Source of the DNA: Paraburkholderia acidisoli
GTDB lineage: Bacteria > Pseudomonadota > Gammaproteobacteria > Burkholderiales > Burkholderiaceae
DNA length: 64,000 bases
Assembly (NCBI RefSeq): GCF_009789675.1
Contig: NZ_CP046917.1
Location: 1-64,000 of the forward strand
Direction: 5' to 3'
Shown: one piece after another, positions 34,914-43,167 of the stretch
How the letters are laid out: the number at the start of each line of letters is the position of its first letter
How positions within the stretch are numbered: the stretch's first letter is position 1
The notes under the pieces: generated by a model
The model's input: the letters and a program-made list of their open reading frames with translations, nothing else
The model's database searches: none
What the model was told of the DNA's origin: nothing
Translations under genes and position numbers: made by a program

Positions 34914-35125
34914 TTACCCGGCGAGCCGCTTCTGCGCCAGCAGCAACCAATAATGGGTCACGGCGATGTAACGTCGCACCGCGAGCGCCCTTCCCTCGGT
35001 GCATGCTTATAGCGAAAGATCTCCAATGTCGAGCCGGTCGCGTCGCAGTTCGTCGAACAAAATCTGCCGAATGGACAGGCCCCACCAAGAGGGCGGCAAT
35101 ACGGAAATTATGTATTGGTCTGCGC
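34914..35125 (-). pseudogene. Decayed fragment of an unknown protein
   Basis: Read on the minus strand, one frame gives ISVLPPSWWGLSIRQILF, then DELRRDRLDIGDLSL, a TAA, and ACTEGRALAVRRYIAVTHYWLLLAQKRLAG before a stop at 34914-34916. The two halves read like one continuous protein end interrupted by a nonsense codon. I do not recognise the family. No start codon or ribosome site is seen upstream, so this is probably the 3 prime remnant of a deleted gene. Confidence 0.35.
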
Positions 35126-35436
35126 GAGGCGATCGCTTGGGCCCAACATCAAGGTCGAGTGGTTGACTTTCAACAGATCAACGAGGCGTCGACGCACTGT
35201 CACGCCACTCGTCCGCGAAGGGGCTAACGGAAGCGGTGGACTCTGGCCTCGATATTCGCGACTCTCACGGATATGGGACACATGGAGCTACTACCTTCAA
35301 TCGGTATGTAGACGGTAAAACCGATAAAACGAGCGCTGCCCACTGTCCGGACCCGCCGCGCACGATGATGGCGGCCCTTCCGAGGGCAGATCCCTCAGTT
35401 TCTGCGTGAAGCCTCCCTCAGCCGATCCCGGCACCT

Positions 35437-35460
35437 GCCAGTTTCTACGTAGAAACTGGC
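35437..35460. repeat. parS-like palindrome 1
   Basis: A perfect 24-bp palindrome with the core GTTTCTACGTAGAAAC and matching GCCA/TGGC flanks. It is one of five copies of this core in the window, all within the partition region. The GTTT-N8-AAAC shape resembles known ParB sites. Confidence 0.8.
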
Positions 35461-35648
35461 GCGCGCGACAATCAATTGCATATCTCAACTGGCCCGAACG
35501 GTTAATTGCATTTCCCTTCATGGACATGGCTGCTAACCGATCCGGGCGAAACGCGACATCGCGTTTCAAGGGCACTCCGAATAAAGTACCCGCAACTCAT
35601 GTTGGGCAGATTTCACGCGAGGAATGGTCCACTGAAAGCGGCTCTCGA

Positions 35649-35676
35649 CCCATAGTTTCTACGTAGAAACTATGGG
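35649..35676. repeat. parS-like palindrome 2
   Basis: A perfect 28-bp palindrome, the longest of the five, with the core GTTTCTACGTAGAAAC and CCCATA/TATGGG flanks. Confidence 0.8.
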
Positions 35677-35729
35677 CGTAGCGAGAACCGGGCCGATAGG
35701 GTCAAGCGCCGACCGTCATAGTTCATCCC

Positions 35730-35747
35730 AGTTTCTACGTAGAAACT
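35730..35747. repeat. parS-like palindrome 3
   Basis: An 18-bp perfect palindrome with the same 16-bp core; the flanks are not symmetrical. A degenerate partner, GTTTCCACGCGAAGAAC, follows at about 35757. Confidence 0.75.
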
Positions 35748-35948
35748 ACGGCTGGTAGTTTCCACGCGAAGAACGCTACAACAGACTCGAAGTCAAGCTC
35801 CGTGCAATTCGCCAAAGACATCGGACGATGATTTTACCGGTACAAAGCAAGATCACTCACATTATTTCGTTGATGACTATCGCTATCTAGGTGAATTTTT
35901 CTTGAGAAAACTAGATTATGAAACTATCATCATTCACATCCTACGCGC

Positions 35949-35974
35949 GTGCAGTTTCTACGTAGAAACTGCAC
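35949..35974. repeat. parS-like palindrome 4, next to parA
   Basis: A perfect 26-bp palindrome with the 16-bp core and GTGCA/TGCAC flanks, ending 32 bases before the parA start. It could serve both as a centromere site and as an operator for autoregulation. Confidence 0.8.
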
Positions 35975-36005
35975 CATCACGAGCACGGAAACGATCGGAG
36001 TACAA

Positions 36006-36659
36006 ATGCCCGCAAAAATTATTACGGTCTTCAATCAAAAGGGTGGGTCCGGAAAGACGACCACCTCGTGCAACCTAGCCGGCGTCTTGGGGTCACGCGG
36101 ATTCAAAACTCTGCTCGTAGATCTGGATGAACAGGGGACGGCCACATTATCCGTAGGTGCCGCAGCTGACGATCGACCGTTTCCGGCAGCTCTGTCGAAT
36201 CTTTCTCGCTCTCCGCGCCCAGATCGCGAAATCGCAAAATTCGTCGATGACTACGAATTCATCGTCATCGACTGTCCGCCTGCCATCAGGTCGAGCGCGC
36301 CCTCCGTCGCACTGCTAATCTCCGATCTCGGTTTGATTCCCGTAGGTGCGTCTGGCGGAAATCTCTGGGCCGTCCAAGAGGCCAAGAGGCTCGGCCTCAC
36401 TGCACAAGTGACAAATGGGGATCTAAAGCTGCGTTCCCTCGCTAATATGGATCAAAAAGTCTCCATTGTTCAGCAAATTTTTAAAGCGGCTGAACAGGAT
36501 GAGGAAATCCCAATGCTTAAGACCCGATTGGGCTTCCGCACCGCTTACAAGGAAGCTGAAGTGTCAGGAACTACGGTCTTGCAAATCCGCGGCGCAAAGG
36601 CAGCACAGAAAGAAATCAATGCTTTCGTGGACGAAGTGCTTGCCGTAATCGGAGAGTGA
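36006..36659 (+). CDS. parA: ParA-family partition ATPase
   Basis: A 217-residue deviant-Walker ATPase of the short ParA type. MPAKIITVFNQKGGSGKTTTSCNLAGVLGSRGFKTLLVDLDEQGTAT contains the signature Lys12 and Lys17 of KGGSGKTT. YEFIVIDCPPAIRSSAPSVALLISD is the Walker A-prime/B region. It drives plasmid partition on the nucleoid with ParB. I start it at the ATG at 36006, which has CGGAG upstream; the frame is open to 35949, inside a palindrome. parB starts two bases after its stop. No N-terminal DNA-binding domain is present, so regulation probably relies on ParB binding the adjacent palindromes. Confidence 0.93.
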   Translation: MPAKIITVFNQKGGSGKTTTSCNLAGVLGSRGFKTLLVDLDEQGTATLSVGAAADDRPFPAALSNLSRSPRPDREIAKFVDDYEFIVIDCPPAIRSSAPSVALLISDLGLIPVGASGGNLWAVQEAKRLGLTAQVTNGDLKLRSLANMDQKVSIVQQIFKAAEQDEEIPMLKTRLGFRTAYKEAEVSGTTVLQIRGAKAAQKEINAFVDEVLAVIGE

Positions 36660-36661
36660 CA

Positions 36662-37690
36662 ATGGCGAAGAAAGATTTTTCCGCAGCGTTGAACGCGGGC
36701 GTGAAACGCGACCAAGAGTTGCGAGATAAATCCGTCGTGGGGCGTTTCGACCGTGTAGAGGCTGCGCTCGACGGCCGCGAAACGCTGCTCGATGCGGCAG
36801 ATCCGGTACACACGCTTAAAACGGATTCGGCCAGTTTCTACGTAGAAACTCTCGAAAAAGAGGGGAGGGTCAGAACTGCGTACGTCTCGTGGCCAATTGA
36901 TAAGATTGATGACAATCCTCTGAATAGCCGAACGATTTATCAGGAAGAAAAAATCGCTGCCCGCGCAGCATCAATGAGCAAAGACGGGCAGCTCGTGCCC
37001 GCGTTAGCGGCACGTCACCCGAGCATCCCTGAGCGAGTGATTCTGATTGACGGCCACTATCGAAAGCAAGGCGCATTGCGAAATCGCTGGACCGAGCTAG
37101 AGTTGAAAGTGTTGGAAGGCCTTGAACCCATCGACTTTTATCGGTTGGCACGTGCGGCAAACAACGAGCGTGAACAAGAAACTGTCCTCGATGTCGCGCT
37201 GGGATACAAAAAATTGCTCGACGAAGGATATGCGAACTCGAATGACGAGCTCGCGGCGTTGGTGGGAGAAGGAAAAACGAAGGTCAGTAAAACCTTGGCC
37301 GTCTTGGACTTGCCACCCGTCTTGCATGAATTCATTTCCATTTACCCGGAGCAATTTGGCATCAACATTTCGTACGAGCTGGCCTTGTATTACAAAGCCA
37401 CAGATGAAGCTCGAACGAGGGAGTTCGCGCAGCGCATTGTGGAGGAGGGACTGTCTTTCCTTAAGGTAAAAGCAGCCCGAGAGGGGCTAGCTCAGCAACG
37501 CGCACCACGGAAGACCTTCTCTCGTCAGTACAAGGTGTCGAATTCCGCAGGCGCTTCGATCGGGACGATTAAGGAATGGGGCAGCGGCAACATCCAAGTA
37601 AGTCTAGCGCTCGACAACCCGGAGCGTGCCGAGGCTTACATCGAGGCCCTCCGTCAGCTGCTGGAAGCCGATGGGCACAAAGCGAAGTAA
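36662..37690 (+). CDS. parB: ParB-family centromere-binding protein
   Basis: A 342-residue ParB. The N-terminal ParB/Srx-type domain includes VSWPIDKIDDNPLNSRTIYQEEKIAARAASMSKDGQLVPALAARHPSIPERVILIDGHYRKQGALRN; the usual GERRxR box is the variant DGHYRKQG. A central helix-turn-helix follows (NSNDELAALVGEGKTKVSKTLAVLDLPPVLHEFI). The C-terminal part would dimerise. It overlaps no neighbour but follows parA by two bases, with GGAGA as ribosome site. One of the five GTTTCTACGTAGAAAC palindromes lies inside its own coding sequence at 36833 (encoding SFYVET), an unusual placement. Confidence 0.93.
   Translation: MAKKDFSAALNAGVKRDQELRDKSVVGRFDRVEAALDGRETLLDAADPVHTLKTDSASFYVETLEKEGRVRTAYVSWPIDKIDDNPLNSRTIYQEEKIAARAASMSKDGQLVPALAARHPSIPERVILIDGHYRKQGALRNRWTELELKVLEGLEPIDFYRLARAANNEREQETVLDVALGYKKLLDEGYANSNDELAALVGEGKTKVSKTLAVLDLPPVLHEFISIYPEQFGINISYELALYYKATDEARTREFAQRIVEEGLSFLKVKAAREGLAQQRAPRKTFSRQYKVSNSAGASIGTIKEWGSGNIQVSLALDNPERAEAYIEALRQLLEADGHKAK
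36833..36850. repeat. parS-like palindrome 5, inside parB
   Basis: An 18-bp perfect palindrome with the same 16-bp core as the intergenic copies, located about 170 bases into the parB reading frame. Confidence 0.78.
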
Positions 37691-37734
37691 ACACTGTGCA
37701 CCGTAATGGCGCTGCACAGACGCAACCTCAGCGG

Positions 37735-39036
37735 TCACCTTGCGCCGACTGCCGCATCTTTCAGAAGGAAGTTCAACAAATCGCGATCAGTCGGCTTGCC
37801 CCACACCTGTTCGGCCAGCCAATTGAAGAACGACGATTCAGCCGTCTTCTTAATCTTTTTTCCTGCCAAGATTTTCAGCTGGGTCGCTGCCTGATCGTTG
37901 TACTTGCTCACGTACTCATTCTGCTCTTCTACATTAAGCTCGTTGAAATAGCTCTGTGCTTCGGTCGCACGGTAAGCTTGATATTTTGCGAGTAGTTGGT
38001 CCTCTGCGCGGCCTTGCCTAGCCTCCATCGCGATGACCCCGCTCGTGGCCTGGGTGCGCTGCTCCTCGCTCTGCCAGCCGGCTTGAAGGGCTTTGCGGAA
38101 GTACGCACCTACATTCTCGATGGGTTGAGCGTTTTTCTTGATGACCCGTTGATCAGTGTATTTGATCGCTTTTTGAACAGCGGTCGCTCCATGCTCAGCC
38201 AACAGCTTTCGCGCCTCGGTCAGTGGAATGTCGAATCGCGTCATCGCGGTCAGGAGCTCAAGGTCATCTTCCTGGACCGTATCCGCCTTTCTCTTTTCCC
38301 TGATGATGAACTGAATATCCGCGACCGTCCGTCCGACCTTGAATTCAACGAGCTCAACCTCGTGGTCCGCGATGCGATTAATCTCCTCGATTGCGGGAAG
38401 AAGGACACGACTCTTGAACGTCTTGTATTGGGCGTAAGAGCCGCGCTTCCACTCCATGCCCAAAAGCAGATCTCGCAGTGTATCAACACTAAGTCTCGGA
38501 GTGCGTCCGACTCCTTCGTAACGGACAACGTTTTCCCACAAGGTCAAAGAGTGTCCCCGCTTGAATTCGCGAGCGATCCGCATGTCGATGCTCGCGTAAA
38601 TTCTCGGGTTCATCAAAATCTCGCGGATATTCTCGGAAAACTGATATCGCAGCGTTGACCCGGCCAGCTTTGCTCCAGCAACCAACCCGCTAGCATTCCA
38701 CACCGGCGTGCCCGAAAGATGATCCCAGTTCACAACAAGCCCTATCAACGAGTTGATCGTTGATTTGACGTAATCCCGGTTCTTTGTGTTTAGCCCAACA
38801 TCCGAGATGAGCTCAGTGACAGCGTACTCGAACCATACGCGTTCACCTTCCTTGTTTTGCTCAATCGCATTTTTGATGAGAGCGTTGAACATTTTCGCTT
38901 GCTGAAGCGATATCGGACCTGCCTGCGGTGCGATGTGCACGGCGGGAACCGCTTTACGGAACGGCTCGGGCAGATCGGGAATTTGAAACAAGGCGATCTG
39001 CGTGGGTTCGAGCTTGGATTCGTTCTTTTTGGACAC
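37735..39036 (-). CDS. Replication initiator, Rep_3 (RepB) superfamily
   Basis: A 433-residue plasmid initiator with two winged-helix domains. WH1 covers about residues 40-170 (ISLQQAKMFNALIKNAIEQNKEGERVWFEYAVTELISDVGL). WH2 contains KRGHSLTLWENVVRYEGVGRTPRLSVDTLRDLLLGMEWKRGSYAQYKTFKSRVLLPAIEEINRIADHEVELVEFKVGR, the Rep_3 signature. The C-terminal 150 residues are helical and longer than in small plasmids, as in large replicons. A GTG start is used. It converges with parB and reads away from the iteron field at 39.1-40.0 kb, to which it should bind for origin opening and autoregulation. An iteron-like copy also lies within its coding region at 38830. Confidence 0.92.
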   Translation of the reverse strand: MSKKNESKLEPTQIALFQIPDLPEPFRKAVPAVHIAPQAGPISLQQAKMFNALIKNAIEQNKEGERVWFEYAVTELISDVGLNTKNRDYVKSTINSLIGLVVNWDHLSGTPVWNASGLVAGAKLAGSTLRYQFSENIREILMNPRIYASIDMRIAREFKRGHSLTLWENVVRYEGVGRTPRLSVDTLRDLLLGMEWKRGSYAQYKTFKSRVLLPAIEEINRIADHEVELVEFKVGRTVADIQFIIREKRKADTVQEDDLELLTAMTRFDIPLTEARKLLAEHGATAVQKAIKYTDQRVIKKNAQPIENVGAYFRKALQAGWQSEEQRTQATSGVIAMEARQGRAEDQLLAKYQAYRATEAQSYFNELNVEEQNEYVSKYNDQAATQLKILAGKKIKKTAESSFFNWLAEQVWGKPTDRDLLNFLLKDAAVGAR

Positions 39037-40036
39037 TATGCGTCAAAGAGATGGATCAGTTAAAGGTAACAATACACTGTACGATGTTCACCTTCAAGAG
39101 CTTCATCAGCAAGACGGGACAACAGCCTTGGTTAGAACCATAGACGTTCACCAATCGGCAAAACAACCAAATCTTCAAAATAAGTGCATTTAAATCATAT
39201 ACTTACAAGTTTGTAACCGCTCACTTCTGGGTCATCTTTACCCCATACATGTTCACCTTTCTACAGAAAGCTGCTCAAAAAGATGAGCTTTTGCCCCCTT
39301 GACAGAACCATAGACGTTCACCTAACGCCGCGAAGCTGCGTAATTACCGGAAAAGGCCGCGCTGCGAACCATAGGGGTTCACCTAAAGAGGCAAGCTGTG
39401 CTCCGGACATCCAGCATTAGGCAGATTTACTGAACCATACACGTTCACCTTTGAGTTCAATAAAAACAAAAAACCTTAAAAATCAGTGATATACGACGTT
39501 ATGCTGCACGATTTCTCAGAACGCACGCAGGAGCAAGGGCGAACCAGCGGCATACACGTAGGACCGAAACGACGGTCTCTAAGCACTGGGGAATTGGCCG
39601 AAAACCATGTGCGTTCACCTTTTGCCCATGTGCATTCACCTGTCGAACCATCCGTGTGCCCCTTCCGTACCATGTGCATTCACCTTCCGACCCATGGATA
39701 TGCCCCTCGGGAACCATAGGGTTGAACCATATCGGGCTGAAACCCCTACGGGATAAGGCTTTGCGGTGTGTAAACTATTAAAGGATGTAAACGTGTTAAC
39801 TGAAACACGTAAACGTCGCTGGTGCTCTTCAACATTTATCAAACTAGCTGAACCATACGCGTTCATCTCATACGCGCCCGCGGGTTCAAATCTCAGACAT
39901 CCCGTTACAGTCGAACGCCTCGAATCGACCCACGATCGGCCCACTTTCGTCTAGCGACTTGATGCCTTCGTTGCCCCGAACCATAGACGTTCTCCTGTCG
40001 AGAATCGACTGAAAGCAGGGACCATAGACGTTGACC
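38830..40036. repeat. Iteron field, probable replication origin
   Basis: About a dozen direct repeats of an 18-bp unit, consensus GAACCATANRCGTTCACC. Good copies begin at 38830 (inside rep), 39134, 39242, 39305, 39366, 39432, 39602, 39624, 39668, 39850, 39978 and 40021. More diverged ones lie between 39640 and 39730 (for example GAACCATCCGTG, GACCCATGGATATG). All point the same way. AT-rich stretches at about 39175-39235 and 39450-39490 could be the unwinding element. Spacing is irregular, which is unlike a tight iteron array. They are presumably bound by the Rep_3 protein for initiation and copy control. Confidence 0.87.
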
Positions 40037-40095
40037 TATTTAGCAATCGCCTCAAAACGTCAAACCGTTGGTGTTGGAATGGGATCGGCCACAAG

Positions 40096-40281
40096 AGAGC
40101 GGCCAGCGACGTGGCGATTGACGTCGTGCAGCTCGTTCTTGTCCATCGCACAACCCAAGCCACGTCGATCTTCCTGCGGGCGGAAGGGCAACGGATGATG
40201 AATGAGATCCGCTCGATGTTTGCTCGCAAACACCCGGCTACAGCTAAAGATGACGAGCCGGCACTTGACGGCTTCCAATGA
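40096..40281 (+). pseudogene. C-terminal relic of a tyrosine recombinase
   Basis: An open stretch reads RAASDVAIDVVQLVLVHRTTQATSIFLRAEGQRMMNEIRSMFARKH and ends LDGFQ. It aligns with the end of the intact recombinase at 33044 (DVPLDVVQRVLGHRSIQTTSIYLQAEKRRMMTEVGAMFGRR). The GH of the LGHRS motif is VH, and the nucleophile Tyr is Phe. Nothing upstream restores the rest of the catalytic domain, so it is a dead fragment of a relative of the recombinase, not a recent copy. It borders the iteron field. Confidence 0.75.
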
Positions 40282-40428
40282 CCAAACGCGCCAAACACTG
40301 AAAGCCGGATCTCCGATCCCGATCCACTGGTGAGAATTTACGCGTCGCCCACTCAACTTAGGCTTTCGCTGAAGGTAAAAACTCCGGGATTTGACCGGAC
40401 TGACTGGAAATTTATATCAATCTCCGGG

Positions 40429-41076
40429 CTAAACCCGGACTTTCGGGTGGTCCGCTAAAGTCGCATCGATTTCTCTCGCTAAATCTCCCTTAGCTACCAC
40501 CGGCGACTCGACCGCTCCGCTCTCGAGAGTCGTTTCGAACCACAACAGCATGTTCGACAAGAACTCCTCCAGTTGGCCGAGGTGCGGAAGAAATCGTTCA
40601 AACTCAGCAATTTCAAGCCTGAAGGTTTTCTTATCTCTTGAAAGACGAATTTGGACGTTTGATATTTTCCGGTTCGGTCTGCGATTTGTTATGACCAGGT
40701 CGAGGATATCGCTTGCGGACATGCAACCCAACGAAGATGCTTGCCGAGCACGGCGCGAGATCTCTTGCTCGCCGTGTTGCCCTAAGGCCTCAAGCAAAAG
40801 GTCGCCCACCCGAAAGGTGATGGGTTCGGGGCCGCCCAAGGCGTCCACGACCGCACTGGGAATGCGGGTCAATGAAATCGCCCGCGACACCATCGAATTT
40901 GAGACTTCAAAGAAGTCTGACATGCTGCTTTGCGTCGGCCAAAACCGTCTCGCGAGCATCGCTCGATAGAAGCAGCCTATCTCGAAATGAGATGCGCCTC
41001 GGTTTCGCAAGTCCGCGTGTACGCTTTTAGCCGTTACGCGGTTTGGCACCCGCTTTGAGTCGTAGATGAAGGTCAT
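40429..41076 (-). CDS. ParB/KorB-like protein lacking the N-terminal nuclease/CTPase domain
   Basis: A 215-residue protein. Residues 20-100 match the ParB central domain: FEIGCFYRAMLARRFWPTQSSMSDFFEVSNSMVSRAISLTRIPSAVVDALGGPEPITFRVGDLLLEAL, a helix-turn-helix with the KorB-like arrangement. The C-terminal part is ISNVQIRLSRDKKTFRLEIAEFERFLPHLGQLEEFLSNML, which could dimerise. The N-terminal ParB/Srx domain with its CTP-binding GERR motif is missing, though the ATG start and full frame are intact. It lies downstream of a second parA on the same strand, about 390 bases away, so it is a likely partner for that ATPase. It could be a regulator rather than a full segregation protein. Confidence 0.78.
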   Translation of the reverse strand: MTFIYDSKRVPNRVTAKSVHADLRNRGASHFEIGCFYRAMLARRFWPTQSSMSDFFEVSNSMVSRAISLTRIPSAVVDALGGPEPITFRVGDLLLEALGQHGEQEISRRARQASSLGCMSASDILDLVITNRRPNRKISNVQIRLSRDKKTFRLEIAEFERFLPHLGQLEEFLSNMLLWFETTLESGAVESPVVAKGDLAREIDATLADHPKVRV

Positions 41077-41465
41077 TTTATGTTTTCGTCGAAGAAACCC
41101 TGTCTAAGCATACTGCGCTGGCATCGCAGTCAAGCGGCGGAGAATGCCTCCACCGCCCTACGCGCAGGCCCGACTGCTGTCGCGGCCGACGTTTCTGGCC
41201 CTGCATTCACGCTGATCGAGCAAGCCTAAAAGACCCAGCTGCGCATCAGCGGCCCAAAATGCCAGCGCCTGACGAACGCGCTGACGCGGCCGACGGGTCA
41301 CTTCTGCATGAACAGCAACAATTGGCGCATTGATGCCGACTCTCGCTTCCGCCGCGGCCTCGGGAAGGGAAGCCCTGTTCATTCTTTAGGCGGAACATTT
41401 AACTTTATGGTTCTAGCAAGAGCAGGCCGATTTTGCAGCCGCTGCAGGAACTCGTTGTCGTGGCT
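41077..41465. other. Gap between the second parA and parB-like genes, nothing recognised
   Basis: About 390 bases separating the two genes. A 74-codon minus-strand frame (41158-41382) lacks a ribosome site and family match. No clear palindrome or repeat is seen. The size is unusual for a par operon and may mark a lost gene. Confidence 0.4.
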
Positions 41466-42551
41466 TTAGGCATTTGTTACCTGCATGCGGGTAAGCAGCG
41501 CGGCGGCACAGTTCTGCAAATCGCTTGACGCGCTGCATCCGGGCTTTGAGAGTACGAGAGGAACGTCCGCTTCGTTGTCGAGGGTCTTCGCAAAGTCCTC
41601 GCTATGCCGAATCCAGTAATCCAATAGCGACTGCTTGTACGTTTGCATAATCATGCTGAGTTGCGTCATGACCGGTCCTCGAGCCGAATCTAAAAAATTT
41701 CCGACGATGATCAATTCAGGACTGCGCCCGAACTGATTGTGCATTTCGCTCAGGACGCTAGACAGATAGGAGAGTGCCTTTGTCGAATACTTCTCCATCG
41801 ACACAGGGCAGATGACGTAATCCGACGCGAGCAACGCACCGCGGGTGATTCGGTTTTTTGACGATGGCGCGTCGAAGAGCACAATGTCGTAATTCGAAAT
41901 ATCGAAATGCGAATCCTTCTTCGCATGTCCATCGCGGAGAAGTTTGGAGATCGCCATGTCGGCCATTCTCCTTGCCGGCGCTTCAGTAGTCAGCATCGTG
42001 TCGAGACGATCTAGCGTAAGGTCCGCCGGAATTAGGTGAGGGCCATTTTCGCCATACGGCATTTTGACAACCTCATCGAGTGTTCGTCGTCCTAAAGGCC
42101 AATTCGGCATAAGGTTTCCGAAATGGTATTCGACGAGCTGCGATGGTGGCTTTCCGATCTCGGCCGCTTCTTCGAGAGTTAACTCAGAATCGTAGCCAAG
42201 GCTCGACGTGAGTTTCGCCTGGAAATCCAGGTCAATAGTCAACGTTTTCAGCCCGCGAAGACTGAAACAGGACGAGAAATTGCCGGACAGTGTGGTCTTT
42301 CCAACGCCGCCATTCGGTGCGTAGACCGTGGCAACGACCTGCTTACGCTCGCCTCGCTTTTTTTTTGTCTTTTTCGTGGCGCTGAAGCGTGCGAGATCAA
42401 AAATGTTCTCGACTGAGAACATCCGCGTCTTTGTCCCCGAGTCCTGGCGCGCGACCTTAATGCCCGACTCGTCGACCATTCGGCGAACACTGTCGGTTGT
42501 GGCGCCGAGTAATTGCGCCACTGCCTGGACTTTGTAGGGCTTGAAGGTCAA
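41466..42551 (-). CDS. Second ParA-type ATPase with N-terminal helix-turn-helix
   Basis: A 361-residue ParA of the long type when started at the TTG at 42549-42551 (FKPYKVQAVAQLLGATTDSVRRMVDESGIKVARQ), which has GAGAGG upstream; the frame is open to 42665. A MerR-like DNA-binding helix-turn-helix occupies about residues 5-60, typical of autoregulating type Ia ParA. The ATPase core reads VVATVYAPNGGVGKTTLSGNF; the signature lysine of the deviant Walker motif (KGG) is Asn here, while the P-loop lysine is kept. IDLDFQAKLTSSLG and IVLFDAPSSKNRITRGALLASDYVICPVSMEKYSTKALSYL complete the fold. It pairs with the ParB-like gene at 40429. Confidence 0.87.
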   Translation of the reverse strand: MTFKPYKVQAVAQLLGATTDSVRRMVDESGIKVARQDSGTKTRMFSVENIFDLARFSATKKTKKKRGERKQVVATVYAPNGGVGKTTLSGNFSSCFSLRGLKTLTIDLDFQAKLTSSLGYDSELTLEEAAEIGKPPSQLVEYHFGNLMPNWPLGRRTLDEVVKMPYGENGPHLIPADLTLDRLDTMLTTEAPARRMADMAISKLLRDGHAKKDSHFDISNYDIVLFDAPSSKNRITRGALLASDYVICPVSMEKYSTKALSYLSSVLSEMHNQFGRSPELIIVGNFLDSARGPVMTQLSMIMQTYKQSLLDYWIRHSEDFAKTLDNEADVPLVLSKPGCSASSDLQNCAAALLTRMQVTNA

Positions 42552-43167
42552 AACATGCCTCTCGGACGAAGGTTCGCGTTCCGAGTATTCTGGGCAAAGA
42601 TCGCCGACTCTGCAAGGATTTTGTCCTTGATTTAGAAAAAATCCTAACATCATCAATAGAATCATAGATTATATGATTTCTTTGAAATTTGAATTTGAGA
42701 AGCTTGTGGGCGGTAGATAGGCTAGATGACGACAAAAATCCTGAATTATTACGATTGAAAATGCAATAAATCTAGAAGTTTATAGCATAAAATACCATCA
42801 TTGTATCTAAAAATGAAAAACCCATGACAGGCGCATGTCACCAAAAAGGCTTTTTCCCACTCGATCAAAACCCGTAAAGGCTTGATTTTAAAGGATTTAC
42901 TGCACGATTCGTCCAAAATTGACGTTGTGCAAAATGTGAAACGTGGTTGCCTCGTCTTTTCAGCAAGGTATCTGTCGGCCACGGGGGGAGCTGGTGAAAA
43001 GATAGCCAAAAACATCACCATTCCGGGAAAACAGCAGCAGGCGCCTGTCACCAGCGCTGCAAACGCGTCGCTCCGGCAATGGTATGGAAAATACCTCTGC
43101 TTTTGCCCCTAAGCGACCGCACCTCCACTGTTTCAATTGACGCGAACCAACTCGTCTTGCGCGCGTC
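42552..43167. other. Intergenic region between parA2 and the VirB8/pilus operon
   Basis: About 616 bases containing divergent promoters. The first part is AT-rich and holds an inverted repeat, AATCATA at 42660-42666 and TATGATT at 42672-42678, a plausible operator for the helix-turn-helix of the second ParA. The rest carries no convincing gene; short frames at 42749-43051 and 42882-43112 lack support. Confidence 0.5.
42660..42678. promoter_or_regulatory. Inverted repeat upstream of second parA
   Basis: AATCATA-GATTA-TATGATT is a perfect 7-5-7 inverted repeat about 110 bases before the probable parA2 start. It is in an AT-rich tract. It is a candidate for autoregulation by the ParA helix-turn-helix; the evidence is position and symmetry only. 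Confidence 0.4.

Noticed and set aside
39060..40040. Repeat field as a possible CRISPR array
   Set aside because: Repeats of 18 bp are unequally spaced and degenerate and lie beside a Rep_3 gene; they are iterons.
41158..41382. 74-codon minus-strand frame between the second parA and the parB-like gene
   Set aside because: No ribosome site and no recognisable protein pattern.
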